A program made the position numbers and the translations under genes. From Liolophura sinensis (Eukaryota > Mollusca > Polyplacophora > Chitonida > Chitonidae), in assembly GCF_032854445.1 (NCBI RefSeq), contig NC_088304.1, forward strand, positions 28,777,732-28,841,731: a stretch of 64,000 nt of DNA, given 5' to 3'. Every line of letters begins with the position of its first letter. The stretch's first letter is position 1. Shown here piece after piece: positions 60,038 through 64,000 of the stretch. A model generated the notes under the pieces. That model did not search any database and had not been told where the DNA came from. It saw only the letters and a program-made list of their open reading frames with translations.

Positions 60038-61330
60038 AATGAGAACTTTATGCAAATTAAGAACTTGATGAGCTCTGCTATTGGTGGGATATAAGTTTCA
60101 TTGGTCTCAATCTCTTTAGGCCAGGCAACTTTCCTTCTCAAATCTAGGAGAAAATATGTCTCTTCTTGCTTTTCTTTGAGGTGAAATTTTGTCTCCCAAC
60201 AAAGAATTGGTACTTCCTGCCGTCTACGTAAATGAATAATCAGAGAGCCCCTTTTTTCAGATAGTCAAAACTTGACTGCAGTTGTCAGTTTTAAAAATAC
60301 ATATAGCTGTGTACATGTACATTTTTTGACTAGGATAGTGTGTTCTTGTGCAGTTGATTTGAGTAAATATAAAACTTATTGTGCTGCAGATTACATGTAC
60401 TTCTTAAACACCAGTAAGTATAAATGGTATTTGATATAATCAGGGAAAAGATGGTCAGAAATTAATATGTTTACCGCAAAAATAAATTTAAGATTTGAGT
60501 ATTTGAGACTCTTCAAAGATGCAAATTGTCACACAACGTTTATTATTAAGGAGGGGGTGGGGTGGGGTGGGGGTGAATGGCTAGCCATAGTTATATACTA
60601 CATAAAAATTCCAGATGGGTTCCAGTTTCACATATTTCCATATGAGTGTCGCTTCTTGAGATGAAATGTGGATGAAAATTCTTCAGAACCCATAATTTTG
60701 CATTTCATAGAACGCTAAGCCCTGTAGCCTAATGGTGCTAGAATTCATTTTCATCAAACAATGAGCATTCAGTTGTGCATTTGAAAAGCATTTTACTGGA
60801 ACTAAACGCAGAAAATTTTATGAAAACGAGTTCATGTGAAGGCTCATTGTTTAAAAGAGATAAATATTGTATTTGTGTGTGTGTTTTTTATTGTATAAAA
60901 TACATTTACCATTAAAGTTTACTACATGCTAACTCACTTTGCTGGAATTAGCTGCTTGTGTAATCTGAACTATCACTTTGTTGCTATTGGATTCTGTGTG
61001 ACCAATCAGCTTTATGAATTCAGCAGAAGATTATTATTGTGATGTTTATTGGACAATACTAATGTCAGCGGTTTGCCTTTGGCAACACGCACCTGTAACC
61101 CATACTTTGATCAGATTGTGCATTTAAATGTAGTTTTATGATATTTTACATTTCATTTATACTGTTCTTGTAAACCATACTTCTAGTAAATAGTCCATCA
61201 GGGTCCATTTTTCTAAAACACTGTAAATCGATTTTTCGAAATATTTTCTTTCAAATCAGGTGCTTTTACAACAGTTAAGTCCAGATGTGGTCATTTCTGT
61301 TGAAATAAAGAACTTACTTGTAATTTACGG
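60038..61330 (+). other. Probable 3' UTR with two candidate poly(A) signals
   Basis: After the stop codon at 60037 the sequence is AT-rich and non-coding. AATAAA occurs at 60481-60486 and again at 61304-61309, the latter followed by a T/G-rich stretch (61320-61340) of the kind that follows cleavage sites. A G-rich tract (GGGGTGGGGTGGGG type) lies at 60550-60575. Use of the distal signal would give a 3' UTR of about 1.3 kb. Which signal is used cannot be told from the sequence. Confidence 0.45.
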
Positions 61331-64000
61331 TGTTTTATGACAGTGGTCCCAATACCCCAAGGCATAATTGCTTAATATACCTCATGATTATTCATGTTCT
61401 TGCATTTGGTCATGAATATTTATGATCTGCAAAGACTTCAGGTAGTGATGCGTCTTGGATTCCGTGATAGTTCCCTAGGAGTTCTGTTTCCTGCTGTTTT
61501 CAGGAAGAACTGCTCAACAGTTTCACGTTTTCATGTGCATCTAAATTCCCCATACCTCACCACTAATCCGCTGTGCCACAGGAAATCTTTATTTAGCTCA
61601 ATACAACACGATACATACCCACAGAGTTTAATGAGATGTCAAAACATGTCTTGTGTGGTTTTTTGTTTGTTTGCTTTGGCAGGGAAGCAGTGCACCTATT
61701 CTTGCATACAGCAGGCTAAAAGGCAGGTATTCTGTCTTCACGGTGACAGATTTGGACGTGACTTTAGTCTCTTGCAGAATTAGGTGTCCATGAATAGTGC
61801 TTGATTTGTTTGTAACTGCACATTAATTTTAAGATCTACATAGGTCTGTTGTATACACTGATAGATTATTCATGTGTACAGGCATGTTATATCCCTTGAC
61901 CAGATGTTAGCATGCATGGTCAGTAGACACTTTCATGTCGCATTGCTTTTGTCAGATAAATGGAATCTTGTCTGAAACTGTTGATCTTTGAATTACAATG
62001 ACAGAATAGACTGACAGGCATTTGAACAGCAGGCCTTTAAGGGCTATAGTTTCTGGGATTTTGTAACAGATTTTAATGACCCATCGTGTTTCGAAGGCCG
62101 TGCTTTGTGTGGTCGCATGCAAATGCATCTAAATTCAAACTGAACATCGGCCATATTGACCAGAGTTAAAATGACCATTAGACCCCATTGAGTATGTTGT
62201 GATCATCGAAGGATGCTTATACCTCCATTGTGTGTTCTAAACTGGCGATCGTTGTGGGCCTACATGCGGAACTTGGGCCCAGTATCCTGCGAACAGATAA
62301 GCATACAAGTTAGGGGAGTGGAGGTCGTGTGCATACACTGATTATTTGCTAATATACTCGCCTCTTACATGTACTTTATATAAACCCACGCAATCTCTCA
62401 TTGAGTTCTCTTTTGTACCCTTGTGTTTTCAGTTTATCCGTCATATGTAGTATGCTCAAATGACCTACTTACAGGAGGCAGGTAAAGGACGTTTTGGAAA
62501 ACGAAAGTGAAACTTTTCTGGATGCTTGCATTGGTCGTCGGAAGACAATACTGAGAAATGGCCTCCGTATTAAACTGTAGTTCTCATGAAGTCTTAGCTC
62601 ACTTTAGAATAGTCCAGTATTAAATCTGCTCTTTTGTAAAGACAATGGATCGGTGTTCAGATATATATTTTCAATGTTGTTCAGCGTTTTTCGGGGTTAT
62701 TGTCTGGATAAACTGTGTTGTTGTAGTGATCACGTGGTACCACTTAGCACTTATCTCACCTGTTCGTCTAAGCCTTGTCAAAGTCTACTGTATCACCTGT
62801 ACAAATGTTTTAGTGACCGCTCACTTTGTAAAAATATGGTCAGGTAGAAAAGTCTTATTTACCAATAAAAACGAGATCTTTTACAACACATGTTGTTCAG
62901 TCTGCGATTTCATTAATTTGATTAAGATATGTTTGATGCCAATAGTTATCTTTTTCCCAAGGGTTATTTAGCAGATTGACGAGTGGTATACACTGTACTT
63001 ATCAGCGACCTTTCGCAAGCTTCCAAGCTTCTTGCATGAAACTTCCGAAAAAGCTAGGTAAAATTCATGGCAAGCAAATGGAAGTCACGCCACACTTTTG
63101 GGGCCGTACCATTGCGGACCCTCTAGTTTTAACAGACAGTGGCGTAGTGTGTTCGAATCCATTACTCGCTCTATTTTTTTGTCGAAATTTTTAGGAAATG
63201 TTATTAACAGAGATTCTACAGTTTCAATATGGCTATGTCTGATGTCCTTTACAAAGTCGGATCTAAATGCTAGTTTTTGTTAAAATTTATGTCGTGTGTA
63301 CAGTGCAGCTGCTTAGATTTTGACCGTCGTGCAATTTTAGATGTTTTCATTTATCGTGTCGAAAGCTATAACATATTTCTGGTTTTAAGATGTTCTCGCG
63401 ACGGAGGAAGCTAAACGACTGTCATTGTGAACGTCAATCATTCGTTCATCCATTCTTTGCCCTTGCTGCCTACATTCTTCCACACACCACTATCATAATT
63501 CCATTGATGGGCAAAAATACTGAGTTAATATAAAAAAAATATTTGGAGAAACCTGCATTGTATTTCAGAATCTCAAATTACCTATTAATTATTTATTCAA
63601 CCTTTTTCATGTCGCTGTGTTTGTATTTCACCTAAATATAAGCGTTTTACTCGTGACAGACCTTGCCCTGTTATGAATTATGATTCGTTCACCAGGAAAA
63701 CAAGTGTTGGTGTCAAAAGTATCCGTTTAAGGCCTTCAGAATGTGCATTTGTAAAAGCCAAAGTTTAGGTGAAATACGTAGTTAATAAGCAAGAATCTTC
63801 CAATTAGATGACTGCATAGATGTGTATTTACATATAGGAAGCCAGAGTAGTGAAAACCAACCAGCCTTAACTACAAGGCAAACTTTCTTACCAGTGGAAG
63901 TTTGATTGGCACACGGAACCTCAGTTGTAAAGAATCATAGCTGTCTCTAGCTTAGTATGTGTGGCCTATTTCACAAAGCCATCTCTGACATTAGAAACTA
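61331..64000. other. Downstream flank, no gene recognised
   Basis: Open frames at 61394-61783 and 62645-62971 have no recognisable domain, no supporting splice pattern and ordinary AT-rich composition. A weak box-B-like GTGTTCGAATCC lies near 63150. The last 40 bases resemble the dispersed repeat at 36832. Confidence 0.45.

Noticed and set aside
61394-62971. Open frames of 129 and 108 codons downstream of the gene
   Set aside because: No domain, no splice or promoter context, and lengths reachable by chance over this distance.

Overview
The window looks like animal nuclear DNA, most likely from a mollusc and perhaps a bivalve. It is AT-rich, with long introns, GT-AG splice sites, tRNA-derived SINEs whose 3' tails I recognise from mollusc genomes, short TA-flanked inverted-repeat elements, and many minisatellites. 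The species call rests on the SINEs and is an inference. No prokaryotic, organellar or viral gene was recognised.

One protein-coding gene is supported. It is a four-exon plus-strand gene for a secreted somatomedin-B plus thrombospondin type-1 protein of the SBSPON (RPE-spondin) type. Exon 1 (17395-17647) holds the signal peptide and SMB domain, exon 2 (48735-48947) the TSP1 repeat, exon 3 (53911-54049) a linker, and exon 4 (59752-60037) a six-cysteine C-terminal domain and the stop. Phases agree at all three junctions (1, 1, 2) and the model gives 296 residues. The introns are about 31.1, 5.0 and 5.7 kb. A 550-base ATG-free, CpG-containing stretch before the start codon is the probable promoter and leader. 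AATAAA motifs at 60481 and 61304 are candidate polyadenylation signals.

Layout: 1-2268 holds two minisatellites (49-bp and 23-bp units). 2269-16880 is intergenic, with a 29-bp array, a 47-bp array and most of the SINE copies. 16880-17647 is the promoter, leader and exon 1. 17648-48734 is intron 1, carrying many tandem arrays and several MITEs. 48735-60037 holds exons 2-4, with large 45-bp and ~48-bp arrays in intron 2 and an inverted pair of MITEs just before exon 4. 60038 to the end is the 3' UTR and then intergenic DNA with nothing recognisable.

The most interesting non-coding structure is a set of short non-autonomous inverted-repeat elements with TA target duplications. There are at least four families of about 205-325 bp, and two of them share CCCTA...TAGGG termini. 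Some arrays also have higher-order structure, such as a 230-bp (10 x 23 bp) super-repeat at 42248-43252. By my boundaries tandem arrays cover roughly 10 kb. Nearly all longer open frames outside the gene are by-products of these repeats.
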